The notes beneath the pieces were generated by a model. It saw only the letters and a list, made by a program, of their open reading frames with translations. It was not told the DNA's origin and made no database searches. Shown here one piece after another: positions 38,743-48,028 of a stretch of DNA of 64,000 nt (positions within the stretch are counted from its first letter, which is position 1; each line of letters begins with the position of its first letter). The position numbers and the translations under genes were made by a program. This DNA comes from Burkholderiales bacterium (GTDB taxonomy: Bacteria > Pseudomonadota > Gammaproteobacteria > Burkholderiales > Nitrosomonadaceae): assembly GCA_024235795.1 (NCBI GenBank), contig JACKLR010000001.1, positions 1,798,001 to 1,862,000 on the forward strand, read 5' to 3'.

Positions 38743-39224
38743 TTAGTTGTTTCGGATCGATCACATAACTTGACGTATGTGTTATTAAATTAGTATCGAG
38801 ATTACGTCCGCTATTTAAGGGCAATACTGATATGTACCGGGTTACGACGCCGATTAAATGTATGGATACACCTGCGCATGGCAATACGGTACTGGTACAA
38901 ACGACACCTTGGAGTGACGGCAATAAATTCCTGGGCAGTCAAGCAGGCCACGTTGATATATCACTGAGCCAGCGACCAATATTAGGGGCCTGCATTGGCC
39001 GTCACTAAGGGCCAGTGTTCAGGTGTGCCGTTGAGCCGGGCAAAAACGACAGCGATAGTGATACCGGTCACCATGCGTATTCCGGCTTAGCTGAACACTT
39101 ATTCCAAAAAATCAGTAAAAATGTTCAATGGCTGTTCAGGTTGAGCCGGAACGCACTACATTTACATCTACATTCACGTTCACGTTCTCATTCACATTCA
39201 CGTCGGGAAGAAGCCCGGTTACGG
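38743..39224. other. Gene-poor stretch with short ORF, IS-end-like sequence and hexamer repeat
   Basis: A plus-strand frame at 38832-39008 (about 58 residues, start MYRVTTPIKCMD) has a weak AAGGG upstream but no recognised family. At about 39075 the sequence GCGTATTCCGGCTTAGCTGA resembles the end of the IS21-like element seen at 53578. At 39158-39203 there is a run of degenerate hexamers. Confidence 0.45.
39158..39203. repeat. Degenerate hexanucleotide tandem repeat
   Basis: Short units related to TTCACG/TTCACA and TCTACA follow one another about seven times. It is just outside the stop of the Rep-like gene at 39225. Confidence 0.55.
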
Positions 39225-40139
39225 TCAGGCCGCTTTAGGCGCATATTTACTAGATCGGAGAAACAGCAGCGATTCAACACCGGGTTTAATAGTGAGCCGA
39301 TCGGTATTGATGGGCCAACGCTCATGGTGCCTGAGTCGACGCAGATACCGGATACGCGTGTTACGATCCAATTGGCTCAGCGCTGCGTTCAGACCGTCGG
39401 TGCACACAACGGCCAGGAAATTGGAGTCAAAGTAATCGTCTGAAAAGAAATTAGGGCTAAAGAAGCGAAGTTTGTTGAAATGTTGCAGCAGATTGTCATC
39501 AAGGTCAGCCATGGAACAGCCAAGATCACGCAGCACTATTTCAAGCCTATGCCAGTCACCATCAGTCCCTTGTTCAACGGCTTTATCATACAAGGTCATG
39601 CGAACCGCGCTCCGGGTACCACCAACGATTTGCGACCCGATTGCACCCGATTCGCTGCACACCATGGAGGAACAGCGCGCACCAGCCATGTAGACAAGGC
39701 AATCAATACGCTTACGGATATCAATTGTCAGATCAACCCTGGTCAGACGGGCTTCGAAGTAAAGTTTCCTGACGACATTGATACCCAGTACTTTGAACAG
39801 TATGCGCCGCAGCTTTTTGCCACCAACAGTACCCAACTTAGCGGGATTGAACTCCAATTTGAAGAAATTATGGGCCTTACACACGGGATAGATGAGTATC
39901 TTGGCAGTGAAATAACCGTTGCCCACGGTGTCTGTGTCGGTGGGTATCTCGATCTGAAATACATCCCCGTATCTTTCTGAGCGCGGGTACCATTTAACTA
40001 CATAACCTATAGAATTTTGATCATTCAGCAGGTTGATGAGTTTATTTTTGATTCCAAGTCTATACTTTTTGGGTATGGGAAATGTGAATCCGATTTTATC
40101 GAAAATAACAGGAGTTCGGATCTTCTTAATATTGGCCAT
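39225..40139 (-). CDS. Replication initiator, Rep_trans/filamentous-phage-like
   Basis: About 304 residues from the ATG at 40139 (AAGGTG upstream); an upstream in-frame start at 40217 has no such signal. The central part, LTRVDLTIDIRKRIDCLVY followed by SQIVGGTRSAVRMTLYDKAVEQG and WHRLEIVLRDLG, fits the rolling-circle initiator family of plasmids and filamentous phages (Rep_trans, PF02486-like). It would nick an origin and start replication of the excised island. It lies in the same strand order as the AAA ATPase, AlpA and integrase genes. Confidence 0.68.
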   Translation of the reverse strand: MANIKKIRTPVIFDKIGFTFPIPKKYRLGIKNKLINLLNDQNSIGYVVKWYPRSERYGDVFQIEIPTDTDTVGNGYFTAKILIYPVCKAHNFFKLEFNPAKLGTVGGKKLRRILFKVLGINVVRKLYFEARLTRVDLTIDIRKRIDCLVYMAGARCSSMVCSESGAIGSQIVGGTRSAVRMTLYDKAVEQGTDGDWHRLEIVLRDLGCSMADLDDNLLQHFNKLRFFSPNFFSDDYFDSNFLAVVCTDGLNAALSQLDRNTRIRYLRRLRHHERWPINTDRLTIKPGVESLLFLRSSKYAPKAA

Positions 40140-40288
40140 GATTAACACCTTGATAATTAGATTGGCCACACCATTTGATAATGATGCGGCCAGTGAATAG
40201 AAACAGGGGGAATCCACAGGGCAAATGATTTACCCTGTATATAGTGAAATTAAAATGTGTGACTGCGACGTGCTGTTAGTGTATTGTG

Positions 40289-40341
40289 TGAACGTAATGA
40301 ACGTATTCAGCATATGTATATGTCGAAGTGCATTACGTTCA
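40289..40341. repeat. 11-bp inverted repeat upstream of the rep gene
   Basis: TGAACGTAATG at 40289-40299 is the exact reverse complement of CATTACGTTCA at 40331-40341, with 31 bases between, in the gap between the AAA ATPase gene and the rep gene. It may be a replication origin element, an operator or a terminator hairpin. Confidence 0.6.
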
Positions 40342-40353
40342 TTACCTACATGA

Positions 40354-41769
40354 TTATTCCTCTACTACAGGCGGGATTATTTTTATCCTGTATCCTTCAC
40401 TTGAACGCTTCAAAAACTGAATATCAATGCCTTTGAGCTTAAATAAAGCTTTTTGGATTTTATTCAATTCATGACCCAATTCTTTAGGGGACTTGGGCAT
40501 TAATGAATAATGTGATTTGGTCCGTTCTTGCAACATATTAAGTAGCTCATTGCGCGTACAGGTGACTGGATCTTTCAGCCTTTTAGTAATAGCTATTAAG
40601 GCATGAGCCAGAGCTGAATCTTCAATAATATGAGATAACCCAACATTTAAATTATTTTTATATGCCTTGAGAAACGCACCTTTCTCGTGTTTCAGTATTT
40701 TTTCTGCTGCAAGGCCTGTAATAACAAAATCGGTCATCCTGGGTGTTTCTGGGGGCAACTTTATCTTGTCTCTTATAGCAATAACTCCCTGAATCAATTC
40801 ATAGAGACCACGCAAAATACTTGGTAAGTCTTCTAGAAATTTGGATTGCCATTCTCGCTCGCCACCTGTTTTCGAATAATCTTCATCTGTCAGTTGCTTA
40901 AGACCTAGATGAACCGCACGATCAATCACATCGTCCTGGGTGAATGGCGAATACAAGCCGTTTATGATTGCTGGCTGACATAGTCTTGTGATTAAGGCTT
41001 CAGAATTTGAGTAAAACTTACGTTCAGAAAAATTTGCGCCGGTAGATATATTACACAGCATATTCTGAACATCTGAACTAAACGAACCATTGTTATCGAA
41101 AGCTAGCAAATGGTTATGTTTAGCGGCAAGTATTACATCATCTATTGATTTAACCGGAGAAGATAGCCCAAAACTGGTTGGATCAAGAATAGTTTTAAGT
41201 ATCCGTGTTAGCGTTGATTTTCCACTGCCAGCCCCACCAGTTATAAGTAGAATTGGGTAGTTGACATCAACAAAACAAGAATGAACCATCCAGGCCAGTA
41301 GAAGCAACTTAATGTTTTTTCCTTTGATGGGAACATATTTCCAGAGTAAGCCAAGTTCTCCTTCAACATTATTCTGATACGGAATTACACCTCTATATTT
41401 AGAATTTAAAAACCTTACTTTTTTGCACCGTACGCGTTTTATATCTTGTGCCGATATTTTAATTGCGAGATTGCCTTCACCTGAGTTGACATAAAGATCC
41501 CCGTCATGCTTAGCATACCTCTTGAAAACCTCCTCTCTATCTTTAACCATGTATGAACAAGCCTCAATATCGCTAATAACTGAATTTATAGTTTTACGAT
41601 TTGGTTTCAAATTGTTAGCAATAAGTAACTGGGCTATAAGGTTTTGCATCTCGGGCGAATGCAGTAACACCATAATCGTAACTTCATCAAGTTGTGCTAC
41701 AACATAACTAATGTTTTCGTTATCTTTAATAATTTCGAAACAATCGATTTCTTCATTTTCAAATTTCAT
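40354..41769 (-). CDS. AAA/P-loop ATPase of the replication module, helicase-like
   Basis: About 471 residues. A P-loop LLITGGAGSGKSTL in the middle is followed by DPTSFGLSSPVKSIDDVILAAKHNHLLAFDNNGSF, then TGANFSERKFYSNSE, a pattern I associate with ATP-binding proteins of phage satellites and integrative elements that may load or act as helicase. The ATG at 41769 is preferred because GGAG lies at the right distance; 41781 is also in frame. It lies between AlpA and Rep on one strand. Substrate and partners are inferred only. Confidence 0.6.
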   Translation of the reverse strand: MKFENEEIDCFEIIKDNENISYVVAQLDEVTIMVLLHSPEMQNLIAQLLIANNLKPNRKTINSVISDIEACSYMVKDREEVFKRYAKHDGDLYVNSGEGNLAIKISAQDIKRVRCKKVRFLNSKYRGVIPYQNNVEGELGLLWKYVPIKGKNIKLLLLAWMVHSCFVDVNYPILLITGGAGSGKSTLTRILKTILDPTSFGLSSPVKSIDDVILAAKHNHLLAFDNNGSFSSDVQNMLCNISTGANFSERKFYSNSEALITRLCQPAIINGLYSPFTQDDVIDRAVHLGLKQLTDEDYSKTGGEREWQSKFLEDLPSILRGLYELIQGVIAIRDKIKLPPETPRMTDFVITGLAAEKILKHEKGAFLKAYKNNLNVGLSHIIEDSALAHALIAITKRLKDPVTCTRNELLNMLQERTKSHYSLMPKSPKELGHELNKIQKALFKLKGIDIQFLKRSSEGYRIKIIPPVVEE

Positions 41770-41974
41770 GGTGATCTCCATATTTATTGATCGTTACAGC
41801 TGGCTGAATACGAATTGATAAAGTCACCACCTATCAACATGTTGTAGAAAACGTAGCGATATCGTTCCTGTTTCGCTTTGGCCAGCTTTTAAAAGTTGTC
41901 GGTTGCCAATTTGTCCCACGAAATGTGCGGAACAATTTGGCGACCGTTTTGCTGTTTAAAAAATCTCGAAGGTG

Positions 41975-42163
41975 TTACTCTTGAGACTTTCCTGATTCCC
42001 TTTTTTTCAGCCACTCATAAACTGCCTCTTCCAAATAACCGATTGACCTGGGCCCCAGTCTTATTGCCGGGATGAAATCATTTCGCTGACGAAGACGGTA
42101 TATGGAGGAGCGTGAAAGCCCCAGAATTTTTATCAGCTGATTCATTCGAACTATTCGGTTCAT
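41975..42163 (-). CDS. alpA: AlpA family transcriptional regulator
   Basis: 62 residues with MNRIVRMNQLIKILGLSRSS then IYRLRQRNDFIPAIRLGPRSIGYLEEAVYEWL, the compact winged-helix/HTH of AlpA and phage excisionase-like activators. Such proteins often switch on integrase or excision genes of P4-like elements. It sits between the DUF6499-like gene and the AAA ATPase gene. Confidence 0.85.
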   Translation of the reverse strand: MNRIVRMNQLIKILGLSRSSIYRLRQRNDFIPAIRLGPRSIGYLEEAVYEWLKKRESGKSQE

Positions 42164-43117
42164 AAGTCACCTTGATAAGTTTGAAATATGATGAACCAGC
42201 ATTCCGATACGTAAACTCAAAATGGAGCTACGCAAAAAAACTGAGATACGCTCCCCTTTTTTCAAGCGATTAAGCTGTGGAAAGTTGTTTGTTTTTTGGT
42301 TGCTTTTGTTCAATATCGAGCCTCCGGTAAGTTGTTGATAAGGCGCTCATATTGAACTTGTTGGGCAATCGCTCCAATGCAATAAAAATTCCGTTTTTCA
42401 TTGCATTGACATATAGATAATTTTATGGACCGGTTTTATAAATATTTAATTTCCAATGGATGTTTTTTATTAGAATCCACGGGGCACGCATGATTTCTAC
42501 TTGTAACCACTAAGGGAATGAACTGTTTCAAGGATGGTTGGCAAAATACAATTACGCTGTCAATGCTCTCAGAAGCACGCCACAATGGTAATTTATGAGC
42601 TATAAATCTATGGAGAGCACATTACATTGACAAACTAATCGGAAAAAACGATTTGTTAAATTTATTTGATAACAATTCCACAAACCAAATGAGAAGAGAA
42701 CGCAGAACACGCGGCGGCTCGTCATAGCACTCCCGTTACACCCTTAAGCCAGAACCAGCAATGAGCTACGTAAGTAAGATTTTTGTTTCTTATGGGGAAA
42801 AGTTTTGATTTCTGGCGCTTTTCAAACAACTCGCTGGGGGAGAGCTCGGCCGGCAGAATAACTTCCAAGGAGATTTAAGATATTGGTCGCATCTATTAAC
42901 AGGCATTTCTATTCAAAGATGCTTTTGACAAATTGAAAACTGTCAAAATACCAATTATTGAGACCGATAAGATCAACGAATAGGCTTACTATTCTTTGAA
43001 CAACATAAACTATAAATGTTGTTGGCTGTGCTAACTCTGATCTGACTCTTTTTTTATTTTACAACTGCCAGATTAGCTCTATGCCACTATCTTTTATGGC
43101 TATACGGTTTTACTTGG
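42164..43117. other. Long gene-free stretch in the replication module
   Basis: No gene seen on either strand. It includes a long inverted repeat at 42375-42408 (CAATGCAAT and ATTGCATTG arms with an A5/T5 inner stem), possibly a terminator or origin-type hairpin. The rest is AT-rich. Confidence 0.5.
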
Positions 43118-43765
43118 TCACGCATATTTAGAACTTCTTATGAGGTATCTATAGCCACGTTGATGGCACAGATATTCGGCTATACGCACATGTCGTTCCA
43201 ACGATGAATTCCCTTTTTGGTCATTAATATCATCCACAATGTTATAAATTTCATCGTTCTCAGCACCAGCCTCGAAACCATCCAATACTCTTAAATATTT
43301 AATGTAATTCTTTTTCTTACCCACGGGGGGCTTTTGGGCTGATCTTTCTTCATCCTCCAGAAATTTTTTTAACAGCTTTAATTGACTTCCAATATCATGA
43401 TCAATGGATAAAACAAATAAAAATTCATACTCAGGCAATTCGTTTCTCGATTGCTGGGATAAAGGACGGATGGGAAAATTAACATGCGGATATTTTTTAA
43501 AGTAAAAAGAAGGAGGAATCAGTTTCCCTGGGTCACAAATCTTTGATTTAGGTTCAAGTTCAAACCAAGTATAGAGATCAACAGTATCAGGCCCAAAAGT
43601 CTGCTTGCCTTCATTATTTTTATGCCTACTTTCATTATAAGCAATTTGATATTCAGGGTTGCGTCTCAGAAACTCCCATGCCCAGATTTCATTGGAAGTA
43701 TTCCCATCAAGATAAGAATATTCATTTTCTTTTGTCCAGTCTGGTCGTTTCCATTTTTTTCTCAT
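43118..43765 (-). CDS. DUF6499-like island regulator
   Basis: 215 residues. The N-terminus RPDWTKENEYSYLDG and WAWEFLRRNPEYQIAYNE match DUF6499-type proteins common in proteobacterial integrative elements, where they accompany DUF2285/transcriptional-regulator genes. The C-terminal half, DGFEAGAENDEIYNIVDDIND then RHVRIAEYLCHQRGYRYL, also fits a DNA-binding regulator. It belongs to the attR-side module next to AlpA and integrase. The exact function is not known. Confidence 0.65.
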   Translation of the reverse strand: MRKKWKRPDWTKENEYSYLDGNTSNEIWAWEFLRRNPEYQIAYNESRHKNNEGKQTFGPDTVDLYTWFELEPKSKICDPGKLIPPSFYFKKYPHVNFPIRPLSQQSRNELPEYEFLFVLSIDHDIGSQLKLLKKFLEDEERSAQKPPVGKKKNYIKYLRVLDGFEAGAENDEIYNIVDDINDQKGNSSLERHVRIAEYLCHQRGYRYLIRSSKYA

Positions 43766-43908
43766 AGCTAATTGCCCTGTTTATTTATAATGCTAAATAT
43801 TTGGCGTCAAATATTAGATATTCCACCACGTTCCTTCATTAATACAGACACTTAATATTACTAATAATCGGATTTCCACAACCAGACTTAAATGAAAATT
43901 TAAACTTA

Positions 43909-44205
43909 CTAAGTTTGATTTGTTGGGTCGTCAAATAGATTTAAGAAATTTGCCCAATCGACCATAAGCGATTTGCGTTTATCGAACAGATCACCGCGAC
44001 GGTAAGCAGTTTCTACTTTGTTGATGATGGTGTGTGCGAGCGCCATTTCACAAACTTCCCGGGGATAAGCTGTTGTTTTGCTAGCCTAATCACTGAATGT
44101 TGATCTGAAACCATGTGCAGTCAAATCACCACGTTCCATCCGTCTCAACACCGCTGTCAGGCTCATATCGGATAACGGTTTGTCATTCTTGGTGCCTGGA
44201 TTCAT
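43909..44205 (-). pseudogene. C-terminal relic of a P4-type integrase
   Basis: Translating the minus strand gives KPLSDMSLTAVLRRMERGDL, then TAHGFRSTFSD, an in-frame stop, ASKTTAYPREVCEMALAHTI and NKVETAYRRGDLFDKRKSLM before a terminal TAG. These are the catalytic-domain motifs of a DUF4102-type integrase. It abuts the stop of the intact integrase, so an older element probably occupied the same site. Confidence 0.72.
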
Positions 44206-45446
44206 TCGCATCTATTTTCACAATCGAGTATAAATTTGGTCCATTTTTCAAGAGCCATGCGACGCTCTGAAAGATAATCATGCTGATCATATACCGTGAT
44301 TAATCCACCGAGAGAATGATTCAAACACCGTTCTGCAATAATAAGTTCAACACCAAGTGCTCCCAGGTGGCTTCGAGCTGTTGAACGAAGGTCATGCGGA
44401 GTGAAACGGCGGCATTTGTTTTTTAGAATATTTGTGCAAAATTTGTTGAGTGCGGCATTTAGCGTTACAGGCTCCATTGGCGCGTCGCCAGTTGTCTTCT
44501 TTCGTGAGCGAATTGGAAGTACAAAACGAGAATCAAAAGCCATTGCTTTTAGATTTGTAAACCAGTCTGTTACAGGATTTGTTAATGGAATTACGAAATC
44601 CTTAACAGCTTCACCATTGGCTGCTTTAACGCTCCGGCCTTTAATATTTGCAGCTGGTATTGTCCACAAACGCTTCTCGAAGTTTACATGTTCCCATTCA
44701 GCGTAAACTAACTCGCCAATGCGCACAGCAGTTGCTAATAGTATCTTGATCATCAATTCATTCTGGGGGCCGATTGCTGGCAGTGCTGGTAACATGCATC
44801 TTAATTCAGCTTCTGTTAGCATGATTCGGGTGCGATTAACTGGTCTTGGCCCGATTATTGAATTTGCTTTGATGTTGGCGCTGGGGTCATTCTCAATAGC
44901 ATGCCGAGCAACGCCATGAGCAAATATTTCTCTTACCGCTATTAATACAAGGCGAGCAACATGCAATGATTTTCTGGATACACGTTCTACTATATCCACA
45001 ATATCTGCTGCTTTTACTTCTTTTGCTAATAAGTGTCCAATGCTGGGAAGCACATAATCACTTATTTGCTGTTTTCTTCCTTTTATTGTAGATGGTGCTA
45101 GTCTACCGGCAGCCTTTTGCAAGTAATCATTCGAAAGCTTGTTTATAGTCCAGGATCTTTCAATTTCTTTTTTGATAACCTGTTTTTGACGTGCTACATC
45201 TATGCCTTGTTGGACTTGTATACGGATGGTCGTCGCTTGTTTTCTTGCTTCGGCCAAAGATATATCTGGATAGCGGCCGATTGTAATTTCCTTTTGTGAT
45301 TTTGCGCCAGGAGTTCGGTAACGCAATATCCATGATGAAGTACCTTTTGCTGATAAAGTAAAGGTGAGTCCATCACCATCAGATTTTGTTATGGGTTCTC
45401 CAGTTTTAATCCAATTGCATATTTGAAGGTTAGTTAATTTTCCCAT
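44202..45446 (-). CDS. P4-like tyrosine integrase of the island
   Basis: 414 residues. N-terminal arm-binding domain (DGLTFTLSAKGTSSWILRYR, TIGRYPDISLAEARKQA, DUF4102-like) and catalytic domain with AVRIGELVYAEW (Arg I), TPHDLRSTARSHL (HxxR), CLNHSLGG and the tyrosine region VYDQHDYLSERRMAL. It ends 53 bases from attR and reads away from it into the island. An inverted copy of the att unit (ATGAGTAGCTAGAG, 45461-45474) lies between gene and attR and is a candidate arm-site or operator. Confidence 0.9.
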   Translation of the reverse strand: MGKLTNLQICNWIKTGEPITKSDGDGLTFTLSAKGTSSWILRYRTPGAKSQKEITIGRYPDISLAEARKQATTIRIQVQQGIDVARQKQVIKKEIERSWTINKLSNDYLQKAAGRLAPSTIKGRKQQISDYVLPSIGHLLAKEVKAADIVDIVERVSRKSLHVARLVLIAVREIFAHGVARHAIENDPSANIKANSIIGPRPVNRTRIMLTEAELRCMLPALPAIGPQNELMIKILLATAVRIGELVYAEWEHVNFEKRLWTIPAANIKGRSVKAANGEAVKDFVIPLTNPVTDWFTNLKAMAFDSRFVLPIRSRKKTTGDAPMEPVTLNAALNKFCTNILKNKCRRFTPHDLRSTARSHLGALGVELIIAERCLNHSLGGLITVYDQHDYLSERRMALEKWTKFILDCENRCE

Positions 45447-45498
45447 AGTCGCTCCAATTAATGAGTAGCTAGAGAGTATATTTAACTATGCAGGACCT

Positions 45499-45523
45499 CT
45501 AGCTACTCATGTAGCTACTCAAA
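45499..45523 (+). repeat. attR, right copy of the island direct repeat
   Basis: Same 25 bases and orientation as attL at 8260-8284. A 14-base inverted match (45461-45474 against 45497-45510) can form a hairpin with the repeat. Confidence 0.85.
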
Positions 45524-45641
45524 TTTATGAGATTTTATGATACATCAAAGAGCGCTATGAAATAAACAATAACTGCAATATATTGTTTATATAGGGATAA
45601 ATACTGTATATTGATATCTTGTGGGACTAATTGAAACAATG

Positions 45642-46397
45642 CTAAAGATTACAGAACGTCAGATCAAATGCAACATCTTTTTCATAAACTTTTGCGCGCT
45701 GCCCGGATTGTGAGGGAATAAAACGGATATTCAGTGCATATTTGTTGGCACTGATTTCTGGGACGCAAGGAAAGTCTTCGTTGACTCTTACACGCAGCAT
45801 ATGCGCGAAATAATCGCTCCCAGGTTGCTGGAAAATACCCTGGTGCGCGATGTTGTGGGTTGTTTTTCCACTGCTTCTCAACAAATATAGCACGATACCA
45901 AACGCGTTGCGTATAGGCAGCATTGGAGCCATCCATTCGTAGAAATCTTTACGACGCATTGCCGGATCCAGATTCAGCCAGTAATGGTAAGAAGGCAGAT
46001 CAAATTCGCAGATACCACCCGGAATGGTGGTACGCTGTTTGATGGTCATAAGCCATTCATTTTCGCGCAGGTGTTCGCCAACCTTGCCCGATATTTCAAG
46101 CATGGATCGAAAAGTGGTTTGGATATTATCCAAGACATCATCCAGCGCCGTTTCTGAAATATTTGGATTTTTACGCAGTGTTTCAAGCATCTGTTTTTGT
46201 CGTTCCAGTTCCTGCAATAAATCGGTTTTGATATCTGAGCGACTGGTGATTTCCAGTACCTCAAACAGCGTCATCAGCGAAGCATGATGTTGTAACGGAG
46301 AATCCTTGGCAGAGAAGAAGTCTATTTTTTTGAACAGGTCTTCTAACCGTAACAAGGTACGGATGCGTTCATTTAGCGGGTGTTCGTAGCAGATCAC
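45642..46397 (-). CDS. zapD: Cell division protein ZapD (YacF/DUF1342)
   Basis: 251 residues: YEHPLNERIRTLLRLEDLF at the N-terminus, helical SALE-like middle, PGGICEFDLPSYHYWLN and CVPEISANKYALNIRF at the C-terminus, all family-typical. ZapD cross-links FtsZ filaments at the division ring. It lies on the chromosomal side of attR and supports a beta/gammaproteobacterial host. Confidence 0.9.
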   Translation of the reverse strand: MICYEHPLNERIRTLLRLEDLFKKIDFFSAKDSPLQHHASLMTLFEVLEITSRSDIKTDLLQELERQKQMLETLRKNPNISETALDDVLDNIQTTFRSMLEISGKVGEHLRENEWLMTIKQRTTIPGGICEFDLPSYHYWLNLDPAMRRKDFYEWMAPMLPIRNAFGIVLYLLRSSGKTTHNIAHQGIFQQPGSDYFAHMLRVRVNEDFPCVPEISANKYALNIRFIPSQSGQRAKVYEKDVAFDLTFCNL

Positions 46398-46491
46398 GAT
46401 GAATTGTTTTTAAATGGGTTAAAACCAAATCTTGCCTTAAGCGATAAAAATATACAAATTAAAATTTTGGTTTTAACCGAATATTAATATC

Positions 46492-46608
46492 AGCAAAAAA
46501 GGCTTCAGAAAACAGCAGTTATATTTTGAGATCAACAACAATCTTGAAGTTACAGGCAGTTGAGCTCGGGCAAAGACCCGCTATTTGAATTTCATCGCTG
46601 GCAAGCGT
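46492..46608 (+). mobile_element. Fragments of the rve-type IS (relic)
   Basis: ATCAGCAAAAAAGGCTTCAG and, further on, CTATTTGAATTTCATCGC match parts of the intact transposase gene at about 50445 and 50990. The intervening transposase sequence is gone, so this is an old, internally deleted copy. Confidence 0.65.
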
Positions 46609-46813
46609 TTTGGAACGAACACTATTATAAAACGCTGCAGTTTTGTCAAAAAACCAGGTCAATTTCAAGATAACAAGAAATCACCACTGAAAACCTCGCT
46701 GTTATGGTATGTTTGATGCGCCAGTTGCAACTCAAAGAAAGTAACTCGCGCATGATGTCGGCGGGAAGTTATTTTTCCGACCAAATAATTATTCTGATGG
46801 AGGGAGGATTTTC

Positions 46814-47902
46814 GTGCAGATCAAAGGTTCGGCCGGCCTCATTTTGCCCGGAGGCGGTGCCCTTGCTGCGTATCAAGTTGGCGTACTAAAAGCAATCGCC
46901 GAACTGACCGACAGTGAGGCCCTGCCATTCGATTCAATATCCGGAGTGAGTGCTGGCGCGCTGAATGCGACGGCGCTTGCCTAAGATGCCCACAACTTTC
47001 TCGACGCGGTATCACGTCTGGAACGTATTTGGACCGAGTTGGGCACAAACGATGTCTTCACGCTGGATTACCATCTGATGCGCGGTTTTATGGCCAAAAC
47101 CAACAAACCCCATTCTTTTCTCAATGCCGCGCCTTTGGCTAAGCTGTTACAACGTGAATTGGGCGATGACCAGCTGGTCGGGACACAACTGAAAAATGGT
47201 CATCTTAAAGGCCTGGCGGTTACCGCTTCAAACTACTCCACCGGAGAAGCAACGACATTCTTTGAATCGAGTATCGAGTCACTTTATTGGCATGACCATC
47301 GACGTGACAGCATACGTACGCGTATCGGCGTACCTCATTTACTGGCATCCGCCGCTTTACCGCTTTTGTTTCCACCGCAACGTATCGGCAACGAATATTT
47401 CGTTGACGGATCACTGCGCATGTCCGAACCACTACGACCTGTCATCAAGATGGGCGCTGACAGAATTATTGTAATTGGGGTACGCAATGAAACGCTCCCG
47501 CTCGGTGATGAAGGTGAATATCAACCGGGTGTTGCAGAAATTGCCGGTTTCACACTCGATTCCTTGTTTGCCGAAAATCTTAATGCAGACATTGAGCGTA
47601 TGAAGCAGATTAATCGCATACTCGGCCATATGAATTGGTGGCAAAGTAGAAAAACCGGGCTCAGAAATATCAAAGTAATGGTTATCCGGCCGTCGCAGGA
47701 CCTGCGTGTTATCGCAGCGCGGTTTGCTGTCAAACTGCCCAGAGGAATTCGGTTGTTCCTGCGAACCGTGGGCGGCTGGGGGCATGAGTGGCGGCTGCCC
47801 AGTTTTTTGTTGTTTGAAGGCATTTTCGCCCGCGAACTCATTAACCTTGGTTACTATGACGGGCTGAAGCAACGCTCCAAAATGAATACTTTCTTTAGCT
47901 AA
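46814..47902 (+). pseudogene. Patatin-like phospholipase interrupted by one in-frame stop
   Basis: GTG start at 46814 behind GGAGGGAGG. The frame gives LILPGGGALAAYQVGVLKAI (oxyanion hole) and SGVSAGALNA (GxSxG serine), then TAA at 46982-46984, then DAHNFLDAVSRLERIW continuing to DGSLRMSEPL, which carries the catalytic Asp, and stops at 47902. Apart from the one stop the frame is open over 362 codons, so the nonsense mutation is recent or a sequencing error; a shorter open frame starting at 47039 would lack the nucleophile. The intact family hydrolyses phospholipid acyl chains. Confidence 0.8.
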
Positions 47903-48028
47903 AGAAGAATAGTCAAATCAACCTGTACTGTTCGAAATACTAATTTAAATGTAAGTTCGCCTTAAATCGAACTTGTTTTTCCAAAAATTGCAAGTCATAA
48001 CCACCGGCAGGACTGTACTATTTGACTT

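Larger units (their letters stand above)
8260..45523. mobile_element. Integrated genomic island (about 37 kb) bounded by 25-bp direct repeats
   Basis: Identical 25-bp copies at 8260-8284 and 45499-45523 bracket a block unlike its flanks: much of it is more AT-rich and it contains restriction, TIR-effector, recombinase and replication genes. A P4-like tyrosine integrase ends next to the right copy, the expected place for an element-borne integrase. The replication module (Rep_trans-like protein, AAA ATPase, AlpA, DUF6499-like protein) lies at the same end. No conjugation genes were recognised inside, so transfer would need a helper. The left junction lies after the GTPase gene and the right junction before zapD. 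Confidence 0.82.

Noticed and set aside
39158..39203. CRISPR-like repeat array
   Set aside because: Units are six bases with no spacers; no cas genes in the window.
39480..39980. Long plus-strand frame opposite the rep gene
   Set aside because: It is the antisense of a protein with recognisable Rep_trans motifs, has no ribosome-binding site and no family resemblance.
46704..46889. Small plus-strand frame overlapping the patatin start
   Set aside because: Different frame from the patatin protein, no family match; the overlapping GTG frame gives clear patatin motifs.
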